A stretch of 64,000 bases of DNA from Puia dinghuensis (lineage in GTDB: Bacteria; Bacteroidota; Bacteroidia; Chitinophagales; Chitinophagaceae): the NCBI RefSeq assembly GCF_014642875.1, contig NZ_BMJC01000002.1, positions 62,001 through 126,000 on the forward strand, written 5' to 3'. The notes beneath the pieces are model-generated. The model saw nothing but the letters and a program-made list of their open reading frames with translations, was not told the origin of the DNA and searched no databases. How positions within the stretch are numbered: the stretch's first letter is position 1; the number at the start of each line of letters is the position of its first letter. This document shows, one piece after another, positions 34,152 through 42,268 of this stretch. The translations under genes and the position numbers were made by a program.

Positions 34152-35039
34152 ATGCAACTGACCATTCGCAACTTATCGAAAACCTATCCCAACGGGGTAC
34201 GCGCCCTGCACAACGTCTCGCTCACCCTCGACAACGGGATGTTCGGGCTGCTTGGGCCCAACGGCGCCGGCAAATCCTCGCTGATGCGCACCATCGCCAC
34301 CCTGCAGGAGGCCGATGGCGGTTCCGTTTTCCTGGACGACATCGACGTCCTCCAAAACAAGACCCGCGTCAGGCAGTTACTCGGCTACCTGCCCCAGGAG
34401 TTCGGCGTCTACCCCCGCATCTCCGCCGAACAAATGCTCGACCACGTCGCCCGACTCAAAGGAGTCGACCGCGCCGGCGAAAGAAAAGACCTAGTCGACG
34501 GCCTGCTTAACAAGGTTAATCTCTACAAAGACAAAAAGAAAAGACTGGGAACGTACTCAGGCGGGATGAAACAACGCTGGGGCATCGCCCAGGCCCTCAT
34601 CGGAAGTCCAAAGCTCATCATTGTCGACGAACCCACGGCCGGCCTCGACCCTGCCGAACGCAACCGATTCTACAACCTCCTGAGCCACCTCGGCGAACAG
34701 ACCATCGTCATCCTCTCGACACACATCGTCGAAGACGTCAGCACGCTCTGCTCCCGCTTCGCCATCATCTGTCTTGGTGAGGTCCTCTACAGCGGCCAGC
34801 CGGATGAAGCCGTCGCCACCCTGGAAGGAAAAGTATATAGCAAGCGCATCCCCCGCGACACCATCGACCAATACCGGGCCGTCTACCCCATCATCTCTAC
34901 CCAGCTGAAAGCAGGCGAACTGCATATCCGCATCCTCGCCGGCCAGGCCCCGGGCAATGGTTTCGTCCCCAGCGCCCCTAACCTCGAAGACGTTTACTTC
35001 AGCCACATCGCGACAAAAATGGATGTCCTGACGATCTAA
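34152..35039 (+). CDS. ABC transporter ATP-binding protein
   Basis: 295 residues. Walker A GPNGAGKSS, signature YSGGMKQR, Walker B LIIVDEPTAGLDP, H-loop STHIVEDV. The domain layout and the C-terminal extension (about 225-295) are those of ABC-2 export ATPases. It is 26 nt upstream of the permease/M1 fusion and is the obvious ATPase for it. Fifth gene of the operon; the second ABC ATPase in it, distinct from the first (31284-32114), so the operon encodes two ABC systems. Confidence 0.94.
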   Translation: MQLTIRNLSKTYPNGVRALHNVSLTLDNGMFGLLGPNGAGKSSLMRTIATLQEADGGSVFLDDIDVLQNKTRVRQLLGYLPQEFGVYPRISAEQMLDHVARLKGVDRAGERKDLVDGLLNKVNLYKDKKKRLGTYSGGMKQRWGIAQALIGSPKLIIVDEPTAGLDPAERNRFYNLLSHLGEQTIVILSTHIVEDVSTLCSRFAIICLGEVLYSGQPDEAVATLEGKVYSKRIPRDTIDQYRAVYPIISTQLKAGELHIRILAGQAPGNGFVPSAPNLEDVYFSHIATKMDVLTI

Positions 35040-35065
35040 CCTAACCCATCATAAAACCTATTACT

Positions 35066-38000
35066 ATGTTCTCCCAGATCTTCTTATTCGAGATCCGGTA
35101 CCGGCTGCGCCGCCCGGCCTTCTATGTCTACTTCATCCTGCTCTTCGGCTTCTCCTTATTCATTTTCGCAAAAGGCGCGATAGGGGCCCCGGAAAAGGTA
35201 GTGCTCAATTCCCCGGCCTCGCTGGCCGAATTCCTCGCCGCCACCAGCATCTTCCTCATGCTCGTAAGCTCGGCTATCATGGGCACACCGCTCTATCGCG
35301 ATCTCGAGCACAACACAAAGGAGTACTATCTCTCCTACCCCATCACAAAAGCCGGCTACTTCTGGGGAAGATACCTCGGCTCTTTCTTCTTTGTCCTCGT
35401 CATTGGCCTGGGCATCCTGCTGGGTATCCGGCTGGGGTCCCTGCTCGGCCCCGTCTTTGGCTGGCAGCCCGCAGGTCGCTATGGCGCCAACCGGCTGCTC
35501 TATTATTTCTATCCCTATTTCACCATCACCGTTCCTACCCTATTCTTCACCTCATCCCTTTTCTTCGGACTCGTGGCCGCCTTTCGGAATGTCAAGGTCA
35601 TCTATAGCAGCGGACTTTTTCTCCTCCTGGGCTATATTCTCGCCAACTTCTTCCTTCACAATATCAACAACCAGACAATCATCTTTCTGGCCGATCCCTT
35701 CCTCCTCAACGGCGTGCACAGCGCCCAGAGCGGCCTCTCACCCCAACAGCTGAATCACAACATTATCCCCCTTACCGGCCTCATCCTGGAAAATCGCATT
35801 CTATGGGTCTCAGTTGGGGCCATCGTACTGGCCATCACCTGGTGGCGTTTCAGCTTCGAACGCTTCTTCAGCGGCAGGCTGACAAAAGACCGTCGCGCTA
35901 CCCGCCCCGCACCCGCTCTGCCAGCCGGTCTCACCCCCGTGCACACACAGCTGCAAGGCTCCTACTACCGCCGCACCCTCTTCAGCCTCACCCGCATCGA
36001 ATTGCTCAACATCATCCGGGATAATTACTTCTGGCTCATCCTCACCGGTGGCTACATCTTCCTCAGCTTTGTATTCTGGAACGGCCCGCACCATTTCGGC
36101 GTCAAGGACTTTCCCCGCACGGTCTTCTTTGTGGACGTATTTAACGATATCTTCCTCGTCTTTGTCTTCCTCATCATCGTATTCTACACCGGCGAGACCG
36201 TCCACCGTGAAAAGCTCACCGGCTTCGCCTTCATCAACGACGCCCTGCCCCCACCCGACTGGGTGCTTAACAGCGCCAAGATCGTCAGCCTCTGCTGCCT
36301 GGCGGCCTTCCTCTCCCTGACACCTGCCTTGATAGGCCTGCCCGTTCAACTGCTGAGAGGCTACACAGCAGTCAATATTCCTGTATATTTCGCATCCACC
36401 TTCGTCATCACCTTCCCAAAGCTGGTAGCGATGGTCCTCTTTTGCTATGCCATCCAACTCATCGTCAACAATAAGTTCGCCGCCTACGGCGTCGCGATCA
36501 CTATCTACACCGCGATGCTGGTGGTCTCCGAGTTCAATTACTTCAATTATACCCCCCTGCTCTATTCCCATATCCCCTTTGTCTGGGCTTCCGACATGGA
36601 TGGCATCGGCCATATGACCCGGCCCATTGGCTGGTTCCAGTTCTACTGGACAGCGGCAGGTCTGGTACTGATCGTCATCGGCTCCCTTTTCTTTGCCCGC
36701 GGCGTCCCCCGCTCCCTCCGCGAACGGCTTCGACTCGCCAGTCAGCGTTTCCACGGGCCCGCCCGCATCGGCTTCGGCGCCCTGCTCGCGCTCTTCCTCA
36801 TTCTCGGCGGATATATTTATTACAATGTCAGCTATCTGAACGAATACCTCACGCCCTGGGAACACAATGAAAGAAATGCCCTGGTGGAAAAGCACCTCAA
36901 GCAATATGCCGGCATGCCCCTGCCTCGTATCACCCGTCTCTCGATGACTGTCGACCTTTTCCCCGGCGAGCAAAGGGAAGAGACCCACGCAACCCTGACG
37001 GTGATGAACAAAGACCACCGGCCCATCGACAGCCTGCTCATCGACGGCGACGGGCTGGACTTCGACATCAGTCACAACGGCGCCATTCTACCGTATACCT
37101 GCCCGTTGTATTTCCCCGCCGGGAAGTTCAATCTCTTCCGTCCCCGAAAAGAACCCTCCGACTATCGCCTCTATATCCTGCCGGTGCCGCTGCAACCGGG
37201 TGATTCCATGCAGTTCCAGGTGCACTCCAACCTCGCTTTCCCCGGCTTTCGGAATAGCCTCTATGCCGCAAACGCACTGCACAACGGCATGTTCACCACC
37301 GGCAATCTCCCTGGCGCCGGCTATGACGAAGGCGACGAGATCGGTAATAACGATATCCGCAAGGACCATGGCCTTCCCGAAAAACACGCCATCGACATCC
37401 CCTGGGACGACTCCACCGGCAGGAATACCCTGGCCGCTGGCGGCGATCTCATCAGCTACGACCTCACCGTCAGCACATCAGCCGGTCAATGGGTACAGGC
37501 CTCCGGGCGCCTGGAAAAGGAATGGATGCAAAATGGCCGTCACTATTTTCATTTCATCCAGGACAACCCCGGCCTCTATCCGCCCGCAGCAATCGCCACG
37601 GCGCGGTATGCCCGGTGGACAGACACCGTCCGGCTCAACGACGGCCGGACCATACAGGTGGAGATAGACTATCACCCCGTACATTCGGCTAATCTTCGCC
37701 GTTACCAGACCGCGCTAAAGGATGGGCTGCGCTATTTTTCCCGTGCGTTCGGTCCCTTTCCCTACGACCGTCTCTGCCTCGTCGAATCCTCGGCCTATAG
37801 CCGCAACGAGATCTCCACCCCGGGAGTCATCTTCATTTCCGAACCCGACGGCTGGGTCGCCGATCTTCGCGACCGCGGAGACTTTGACTACCCTTATTAT
37901 ACCGCCGCCGTCCAGCTCGCCCATCAATGGTGGGGCTCCACGGTGATCCCCAACAACACCCTGGGCGCACCCATCATTAACAGCGGCGTTCCGCATTATG

Positions 38001-38407
38001 CCGCCCTGGCCCTCCTTGCGCGACGTCCCGATAGCACACAGGTGCAAAGGGCGCTAGACTTCCTCAACTGGGATTATACATGGGGCCATCGCACCGACCA
38101 CGACGGCGAACGTCCGCTGATCAACGCCAACAAAGGCTATGAGCTCGATGCCCGCGCCGCCCTCCAGCTCTACGCCCTCGGCCGGTCCATCGGCTTCGAC
38201 AGCCTCAACACCGCACTCCGCGCCTTCCGCGACCAATGGGCCTTTCGCAAAGGCGGCCCCTATGCCGGCGCCCACGACCTCTTCAACACCCTCGACGCCC
38301 ACATCCCCGACTCCCTCCACACCTGGCTCGCCGACGCCTGGCAAAAAACACCCACCGGTCCCCCCACATCACCCACCACCCGCCCCGCCCCCACCGCCCG
38401 CCGCTGA
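35066..38407 (+). CDS. ABC-2 permease fused to a degenerate M1 aminopeptidase domain
   Basis: 1113 residues. The first 580 hold two sets of about six membrane helices (start FEIRYRLRRPAFYVYFILLFG). The rest is extracytoplasmic: an M1-type N-terminal saddle (about 610-840) and a peptidase-like domain (840-1100). The zinc motif HExxH is V949-Q-L-A-H953 before QWWGS, so the first His and the catalytic Glu are lost, and the third ligand, Glu in the usual SE motif, is Gly974 in NSGVPHYAAL. The domain is therefore probably not a peptidase and may bind peptide instead. The fusion type is known in Bacteroidota; loss of the active site is seen directly here. The C-terminus ends in a Pro/Thr/Arg-rich tail. 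Confidence 0.9.
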   Translation: MFSQIFLFEIRYRLRRPAFYVYFILLFGFSLFIFAKGAIGAPEKVVLNSPASLAEFLAATSIFLMLVSSAIMGTPLYRDLEHNTKEYYLSYPITKAGYFWGRYLGSFFFVLVIGLGILLGIRLGSLLGPVFGWQPAGRYGANRLLYYFYPYFTITVPTLFFTSSLFFGLVAAFRNVKVIYSSGLFLLLGYILANFFLHNINNQTIIFLADPFLLNGVHSAQSGLSPQQLNHNIIPLTGLILENRILWVSVGAIVLAITWWRFSFERFFSGRLTKDRRATRPAPALPAGLTPVHTQLQGSYYRRTLFSLTRIELLNIIRDNYFWLILTGGYIFLSFVFWNGPHHFGVKDFPRTVFFVDVFNDIFLVFVFLIIVFYTGETVHREKLTGFAFINDALPPPDWVLNSAKIVSLCCLAAFLSLTPALIGLPVQLLRGYTAVNIPVYFASTFVITFPKLVAMVLFCYAIQLIVNNKFAAYGVAITIYTAMLVVSEFNYFNYTPLLYSHIPFVWASDMDGIGHMTRPIGWFQFYWTAAGLVLIVIGSLFFARGVPRSLRERLRLASQRFHGPARIGFGALLALFLILGGYIYYNVSYLNEYLTPWEHNERNALVEKHLKQYAGMPLPRITRLSMTVDLFPGEQREETHATLTVMNKDHRPIDSLLIDGDGLDFDISHNGAILPYTCPLYFPAGKFNLFRPRKEPSDYRLYILPVPLQPGDSMQFQVHSNLAFPGFRNSLYAANALHNGMFTTGNLPGAGYDEGDEIGNNDIRKDHGLPEKHAIDIPWDDSTGRNTLAAGGDLISYDLTVSTSAGQWVQASGRLEKEWMQNGRHYFHFIQDNPGLYPPAAIATARYARWTDTVRLNDGRTIQVEIDYHPVHSANLRRYQTALKDGLRYFSRAFGPFPYDRLCLVESSAYSRNEISTPGVIFISEPDGWVADLRDRGDFDYPYYTAAVQLAHQWWGSTVIPNNTLGAPIINSGVPHYAALALLARRPDSTQVQRALDFLNWDYTWGHRTDHDGERPLINANKGYELDARAALQLYALGRSIGFDSLNTALRAFRDQWAFRKGGPYAGAHDLFNTLDAHIPDSLHTWLADAWQKTPTGPPTSPTTRPAPTARR

Positions 38408-38419
38408 CCGCCCCGCAAT

Positions 38420-38461
38420 AAGCTACAAAATTTAGTTTTAAAATGCTAAATTTTGTAGCTT
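38420..38461 (+). promoter_or_regulatory. 16-bp perfect inverted repeat before the DUF6934 gene
   Basis: The arms AAGCTACAAAATTTAG (38420-38435) and its reverse complement (38446-38461) are separated by TTTTAAAATG. The repeat ends 6 nt before the ATG at 38468 and starts 12 nt after the previous stop. It is very AT-rich against its GC-rich surroundings. It could be an operator for autoregulation of the cassette, a terminator of the upstream operon, or a hairpin in the mRNA leader; placement against the start codon favours control of the cassette. Confidence 0.6.
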
Positions 38462-38467
38462 TATAAA

Positions 38468-38920
38468 ATGGCGCACGTTCCGTACCCATATAAACAAGTT
38501 CGAAGTACACGTTATACATTCTTCAGCCTTGGCAAGACGAGGATCGAGAAGGTAGTGGAGTTTGTGCCCTACGGAATACGAAACGTCATTAATCTCGGCT
38601 TCGGTGATTTGCGCTCGGACGGCACTATAGACGACGTGATCAACTCCAACAATGGAGACATCGCGAAGGTGCTGGCCACTGTAATTGAGATACTGAGGCA
38701 TTTCACTTCTCAACATCCCGACGCAGTGATTTACTTCGAGGGCAGCACGAAGAAGCGCAACCGCTTTTACAGCCGCATCTTAAAAACCTATTATTCCGTA
38801 TTCAGCAAGGAATTCATCCTGCTTGCAATCAAAGAAGGCGCGGAGGATAGCCAATTGATCACATTTGACCCTACAAAAAACACCGAATATTCGGCCTTTT
38901 TGATCAAAAGAATTGTTTAA
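38468..38920 (+). CDS. DUF6934-family protein
   Basis: 150 residues. The pattern YPYKQV...YTFFSLG...VEFVP, then INLGFGDL, DDVINSNNGDIAKVLATV and VIYFEGSTKKRNRFYSRI matches what I recall of DUF6934, a Bacteroidota-specific family with no known function. The N-SNNGD and GSTKxRNRxY blocks suggest nucleotide or nucleic-acid handling, but no role is shown. It is followed 9 nt later by a small basic protein, and preceded by a 16-bp inverted repeat. The codons are noticeably richer in A/T than the neighbours, a sign of recent transfer. Confidence 0.8.
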   Translation: MAHVPYPYKQVRSTRYTFFSLGKTRIEKVVEFVPYGIRNVINLGFGDLRSDGTIDDVINSNNGDIAKVLATVIEILRHFTSQHPDAVIYFEGSTKKRNRFYSRILKTYYSVFSKEFILLAIKEGAEDSQLITFDPTKNTEYSAFLIKRIV

Positions 38921-38929
38921 CTTTACCAT

Positions 38930-39091
38930 ATGCCTACAAGAAAAAAAACAGCTAAAAGGCTTCGCAAAAAGAGGACAGAAACGGTGATTATTATTCAAAG
39001 CACCATCGACCCCAAGGACACTCTTTTTCCCGAAAAAATCGCCAGGGGTAAAAAGCTTCTGAGCAATACCAACTTCAACGGTCTCATCTAA
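38930..39091 (+). CDS. Small basic protein paired with the DUF6934 gene
   Basis: 53 residues, beginning MPTRKKTAKRLRKKRTETVI and ending NTNFNGLI. The first 16 residues are nearly all Lys, Arg and Thr, followed by a hydrophobic strand VIIIQS and a short charged segment. It begins 9 nt after the DUF6934 stop on the same strand and shares its AT-rich composition. Two-gene cassettes with a tiny basic member resemble toxin-antitoxin modules, but I recognise no family and the function is unknown. Confidence 0.6.
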   Translation: MPTRKKTAKRLRKKRTETVIIIQSTIDPKDTLFPEKIARGKKLLSNTNFNGLI

Positions 39092-39140
39092 GACATCCCG
39101 ACCCAATCGCCTCGTCCTCTTCCGGCAACATAGTTACATA

Positions 39141-39923
39141 TCACTCCCTCATCACCGGGCACTTCGACGTCCTGTCTCCCTTCAAAAAAGCATAGCTCAC
39201 CCCAACTTCCAGGCTATAATAATGATCATTCCTGCTGGGGTCTCCCACCTTACTAAATCCATCCAGATAATCCGTACTGCTAAAGCGGTACACCCCCTCG
39301 ACATTCACCGACCAGGCCGGTGATACCATACACCGCAACCCGACGCCCACCGGAATAATGGCAACACCCTGTGGCGGTTTCGTAGCAAGATCGGTTTTCA
39401 ACCCGTTTGTGACAACGGACTGCGCTCCAAAATAAGCTGTATCGAACCGGCTCGCATCCCGGTGCACTCCAAGCAGCGCATATCCTACACCCACCAACAC
39501 GTAAGGCGTAAACCGCGTGCGTGCATTTCCGTCATTATTGTCAAAGATGTTCCAGACGAAACTCTCCGAGAGCTCTGTCACCGAGGTATGAAATCGCAGC
39601 GCGCGGGCATGCCGCCAGGCTTCCGCATCATATTTCCGGTCGTCTCCCTTTAGTCCGGCAACAGTGAGGCTGGTGCGCAACGCGAGAAAGCGATTCACTA
39701 TCCTATCGGCATACACCGTTCCACCCACACTAAGCAGGCTCGGCTTATACGAGCCAACGATAGAAGGCGCCAGATCACCCTGGTAGATAAAAATGCCCCC
39801 GCTGACCCCGACTTCCCATTTTGGCAGAGTAGAATTTGGCAGAGTAGAATTTTGTCCGCGCACCCTGGTAGCAAAACAACCCGTCAATACCATCGCGGCG
39901 ACCCAGGCGAATATCCGCTTCAT
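39141..39923 (-). CDS. Outer-membrane beta-barrel protein (DUF6089/PorT-like)
   Basis: 260 residues with a signal peptide (MKRIFAWVAAMVLTGCFATRVRGQ) and an eight-strand barrel pattern: alternating strands such as WEVGVSGGIFIYQGDLAPS, FTPYVLVGVGYALLGVH, GVAIIPVGVGLRCMV and YYSLEVGVSYAFL. YQGDLA near the start is typical of DUF6089. No enzymatic motif. Just after the signal the five residues NSTLP occur twice because of a 15-bp tandem duplication. It is a single gene with a promoter in the 235-bp gap shared with tetR. Confidence 0.88.
   Translation of the reverse strand: MKRIFAWVAAMVLTGCFATRVRGQNSTLPNSTLPKWEVGVSGGIFIYQGDLAPSIVGSYKPSLLSVGGTVYADRIVNRFLALRTSLTVAGLKGDDRKYDAEAWRHARALRFHTSVTELSESFVWNIFDNNDGNARTRFTPYVLVGVGYALLGVHRDASRFDTAYFGAQSVVTNGLKTDLATKPPQGVAIIPVGVGLRCMVSPAWSVNVEGVYRFSSTDYLDGFSKVGDPSRNDHYYSLEVGVSYAFLKGDRTSKCPVMRE
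39821..39850. repeat. 15-bp tandem duplication in the barrel-protein gene
   Basis: TTGGCAGAGTAGAAT occurs twice head to tail (39821-39835, 39836-39850), encoding NSTLP twice just after the signal peptide. In-frame and in the exported linker, so it should not disturb the barrel. Likely a recent slippage event. Confidence 0.9.
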
Positions 39924-40093
39924 AAGTAAGAATAGTTTAGATACCCCCTATCCCAACTATCGTACCCTCTTGGGCATTTCAGCTCGTTACTTTTCAACAA
40001 GGTGAAAATCACCGCGATGTGTGGAAATTAAGCCCCAGCCTCCCCCTCCACCCCGCTCCAAAAAGCCTCCCCCGGCCCCTCCCCAAAAAAAAT

Positions 40094-40149
40094 TTGGCAA
40101 AACAAAATAAGGGTGTAATTTTGCCTAACACTGTTACAGAAAGTAACAG
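40094..40149 (+). promoter_or_regulatory. tetR promoter with TetR operator
   Basis: TTG (40094-40096) and TAATTTTG (40116-40123) are separated by 19 nt, a perfect Bacteroidota promoter. The palindrome TAACACTGTTA (40126-40136) covers the expected start of transcription, and a second dyad CTGTTAC-agaaa-GTAACAG (40131-40149) overlaps it. The same 11-bp palindrome stands before the nitroreductase gene (40860-40870), which makes TetR the likely ligand. Confidence 0.75.
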
Positions 40150-40158
40150 AGCTAGAAA

Positions 40159-40836
40159 ATGGGAATCACAGATCGTAAACTAAGGCAAAAAGAAGAGGTC
40201 CGGGCCAGCATCCTGGAAACCGCCTGGGAAATGATCGTCACCGAAGGGTGGCAATCCTTTTCCATCCGGAAAATTGCCGACGCCATCGAATACAGTGTCC
40301 CTGTCATCTACAGTCATTTTGAGAACAAGGACGCTATCTTATTGGAATTCAATAGAAAAGGGTTCCAATTACTCACCGACAGCCTCATTAAGGCAAAAGC
40401 CGGCCAGGACAACCCTGCCAACCAGATCAGGGCTATGGGCCGCGCCTACTGGGATTTCGCCTTCCAGAACAAGGAATACTACCAGCTGATGTTCGGCCTC
40501 GGTATCCCTACCTGTGAAACCGTTAGCAAGATCCCGGCAATGGGCACCTTCAACGAGGTCATCACCAGCAGCATCGTAGCCATGGTGCCCGCAGGTAAAC
40601 AACCGTCCTTTAACCCTTTCCTGAAATACCAGTCCTTCTGGTCCATGCTCCACGGCCTTGTGTCTATCAATATGACCACCCTCGGCCGCACGGCAACCGC
40701 CCCAAAGACCGGCGACGACCACGGAAGCCTGCCGCTGCTGGTCCTCGAAGACGTCATGTGCAGCTTTATCCGGGGCATCCAGGCCGCGGAAAATCCGACA
40801 ACCGCGGAAAACCCGTCAACCACCGAAAACCCTTAA
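40159..40836 (+). CDS. TetR-family transcriptional regulator
   Basis: 225 residues. The N-terminal HTH (about 12-58) reads VRASILETAWEMIVTEGWQS, then FSIRKIADAIEYSVPVIYSHFENKDAIL, a textbook TetR domain. The C-terminal ligand domain (about 75-205) is of the type with YYQLMFGLGIP, as in TetR_C_33-like members. The last 17 residues are a degenerate repeat (ENPTTAENPSTTENP) with no obvious role. It heads a run of four same-strand genes (nitroreductase, two YceI, a membrane protein) and its operator is found at its own and the next promoter. Confidence 0.94.
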   Translation: MGITDRKLRQKEEVRASILETAWEMIVTEGWQSFSIRKIADAIEYSVPVIYSHFENKDAILLEFNRKGFQLLTDSLIKAKAGQDNPANQIRAMGRAYWDFAFQNKEYYQLMFGLGIPTCETVSKIPAMGTFNEVITSSIVAMVPAGKQPSFNPFLKYQSFWSMLHGLVSINMTTLGRTATAPKTGDDHGSLPLLVLEDVMCSFIRGIQAAENPTTAENPSTTENP

Positions 40837-40845
40837 ACGCTTTTT

Positions 40846-40876
40846 TTGGCGCTCAACCGTAACACTGTTATAAATT
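40846..40876 (+). promoter_or_regulatory. Nitroreductase-gene promoter with TetR operator
   Basis: TTG at 40846-40848 and TATAAATT from 40869 are separated by 20 nt. The palindrome TAACACTGTTA (40860-40870), identical to that at the tetR promoter, lies between them and overlaps the -7 region, where a bound repressor would block RNA polymerase. The leader to the ATG at 40948 is about 70 nt. Confidence 0.65.
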
Positions 40877-40947
40877 ATAATCCCGGTAGCTCAAAAGGCA
40901 ATTCCGGACTACCGAAAAAAAATCTAACAAAAAACACAAACACTCAT

Positions 40948-41577
40948 ATGTCTCTCTTGGATGCATTGCAATGGCGCTACGCCACGAAGCGGATGACCGG
41001 TGAACAACTCCCCCAGGAGAAGGTCGATACCATCCTCGAAGCCGTAAGACTGGCCCCGACCTCCAATGGTCTCCAACCCTTCACCATCCTGCAGATCACC
41101 GATAAACAATTGCTGGAAAAAATAAAACCCATCGCCAACAACCAACCCCAGATAGTCGAAGCATCTCATCTGCTGATCTTCGCCGCCTGGGAAGATGTAA
41201 CGGCTCAAAGGATCGATGCAGTCTACGATCACATCGCCAGCGAGCGCAACCTGGCACCCGGCGCACAAAAAGAGTATGTGGATAAGCTCAAAGCCCGGTT
41301 CGCCGGCTATACCCCGGAATTCCGCGCGCAATGGGCCGCCCGTCAAACGTACATCGCCCTGGGCCTGGCCATCGCCGCCGCCGCCCTCGAAGAAGTGGAC
41401 GCCGCCCCGATGGAAGGATTCCGCAACGCCGAACTCGACCAGTTGCTCGGCCTGCCCCAAAAAAGACTCCGCAGCTACGCACTTATGGCCTTAGGCTACC
41501 GCGACGCTGCAAACGACAAATACGGCCAACTCAAAAAAGTCCGTCGCCCCAAAGAGGAATTAATAATTGAACTATAA
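40948..41577 (+). CDS. NAD(P)H-dependent nitroreductase-family oxidoreductase
   Basis: 209 residues from the ATG at 40948 (MSLLDALQWRYATKRMTGEQ); a longer frame from a TTG at 40846 is rejected because it would cover the promoter. The FMN-binding RYATKRM and APTSNGLQPF segments, the NfsB-type LLIFAAWED and the closing GLPQKRLRSYALMALGYRD are those of NfsB/dihydropteridine reductase-like enzymes. It reduces nitro compounds, quinones or flavins with NAD(P)H. Under control of the adjacent TetR by shared operator. Confidence 0.93.
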   Translation: MSLLDALQWRYATKRMTGEQLPQEKVDTILEAVRLAPTSNGLQPFTILQITDKQLLEKIKPIANNQPQIVEASHLLIFAAWEDVTAQRIDAVYDHIASERNLAPGAQKEYVDKLKARFAGYTPEFRAQWAARQTYIALGLAIAAAALEEVDAAPMEGFRNAELDQLLGLPQKRLRSYALMALGYRDAANDKYGQLKKVRRPKEELIIEL

Positions 41578-41647
41578 ATTCGTGTTCAAACATTGAACAA
41601 ACATCAAAAGCAAAAAAGCCATTCTTAAAAACACAAAAAACCAAAAA

Positions 41648-42220
41648 ATGAAGAAGATCATTCTCAGCGCAGCAGCTCTTATCCTCGTAGCGGGCTCTAC
41701 CTTTGCACAGACATGGAGCATGGACAAAGCTCACTCCCAGGTCAATTTCGGCATCACCCACATGGGCATCAACGAAATTGACGGCTCCTTCGGTACTGTT
41801 TCTGCCACGTTGACCTCCTCCAAAGACGATTTCTCCGACGGCGTCGTCGAATTCACTGCCGACATGAGCTCCGTCAACACCGGCAACGAACAACGCAACA
41901 ACCATCTGAAGAGCCCGGATTTCTTTGACGCTGCCAAATTCGCTACCCTCACCTTCAAAAGCACCAGCTTTAAAAAGGTAAGCGACAAGACCTACCAGGT
42001 CTCCGGCGATCTGACCCTCCATGGCGTCACCAAGCCCGTCACGCTCACAGCCACCTTCAATGGAACAACCGTCAACCCGATGAACAAAAAGACCATTGCC
42101 GGCTTCAAGGTCACCGGAACCATCAAACGTACCGACTTCGGCATCGGCGCCAACTTCCCCGCGGGTATGGTCAGCGATGACGTAACCCTGGTTGCTAACA
42201 CCGAATTTGTAAAAGGCTAA
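41648..42220 (+). CDS. YceI-family periplasmic lipid-binding-like protein (first copy)
   Basis: 190 residues with a signal peptide ending STFAQ. The mature part is a single YceI domain: WSMDKAHSQVNFGITHMGI at the start, VVEFTADMSSVNTGNEQRNNHLKSPDFFDAAKFAT in the middle and FGIGANFPAGMVSDDVTLV at the end. YceI proteins form an extended lipocalin-like barrel that binds long isoprenoid or lipid chains. It is the first of two adjacent paralogues behind the TetR-controlled nitroreductase, 70 nt downstream of it. Confidence 0.93.
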   Translation: MKKIILSAAALILVAGSTFAQTWSMDKAHSQVNFGITHMGINEIDGSFGTVSATLTSSKDDFSDGVVEFTADMSSVNTGNEQRNNHLKSPDFFDAAKFATLTFKSTSFKKVSDKTYQVSGDLTLHGVTKPVTLTATFNGTTVNPMNKKTIAGFKVTGTIKRTDFGIGANFPAGMVSDDVTLVANTEFVKG

Positions 42221-42229
42221 TTCCCAAAA

Positions 42230-42258
42230 AGTCCCTGCTGCCACAATCGGCAGGGACT
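42230..42258 (+). terminator. Intercistronic hairpin between the two yceI genes
   Basis: Arms AGTCCCTGC (42230-42238) and GCAGGGACT (42250-42258) pair over nine bases around an 11-nt loop. It lies between the stop of the first yceI and the ATG of the second (42269). After it on the plus strand comes CTCTCAAAAAA, without a T tract, so it is more likely to stabilise or separate the upstream mRNA than to stop transcription fully. Confidence 0.45.
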
Positions 42259-42268
42259 CTCTCAAAAA

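Noticed and set aside
35810-37075. A 421-codon open frame on the minus strand
   Set aside because: Antisense to the permease/M1 fusion and without signal, motif or upstream promoter; Glu/Asp/Gly-rich in a way typical of reversed coding DNA.
40786-40833. Degenerate ENP/TTAENP repeats at the end of the TetR gene
   Set aside because: In-frame low-complexity tail; probably slippage-derived and without function. Not a site or a mobile element.
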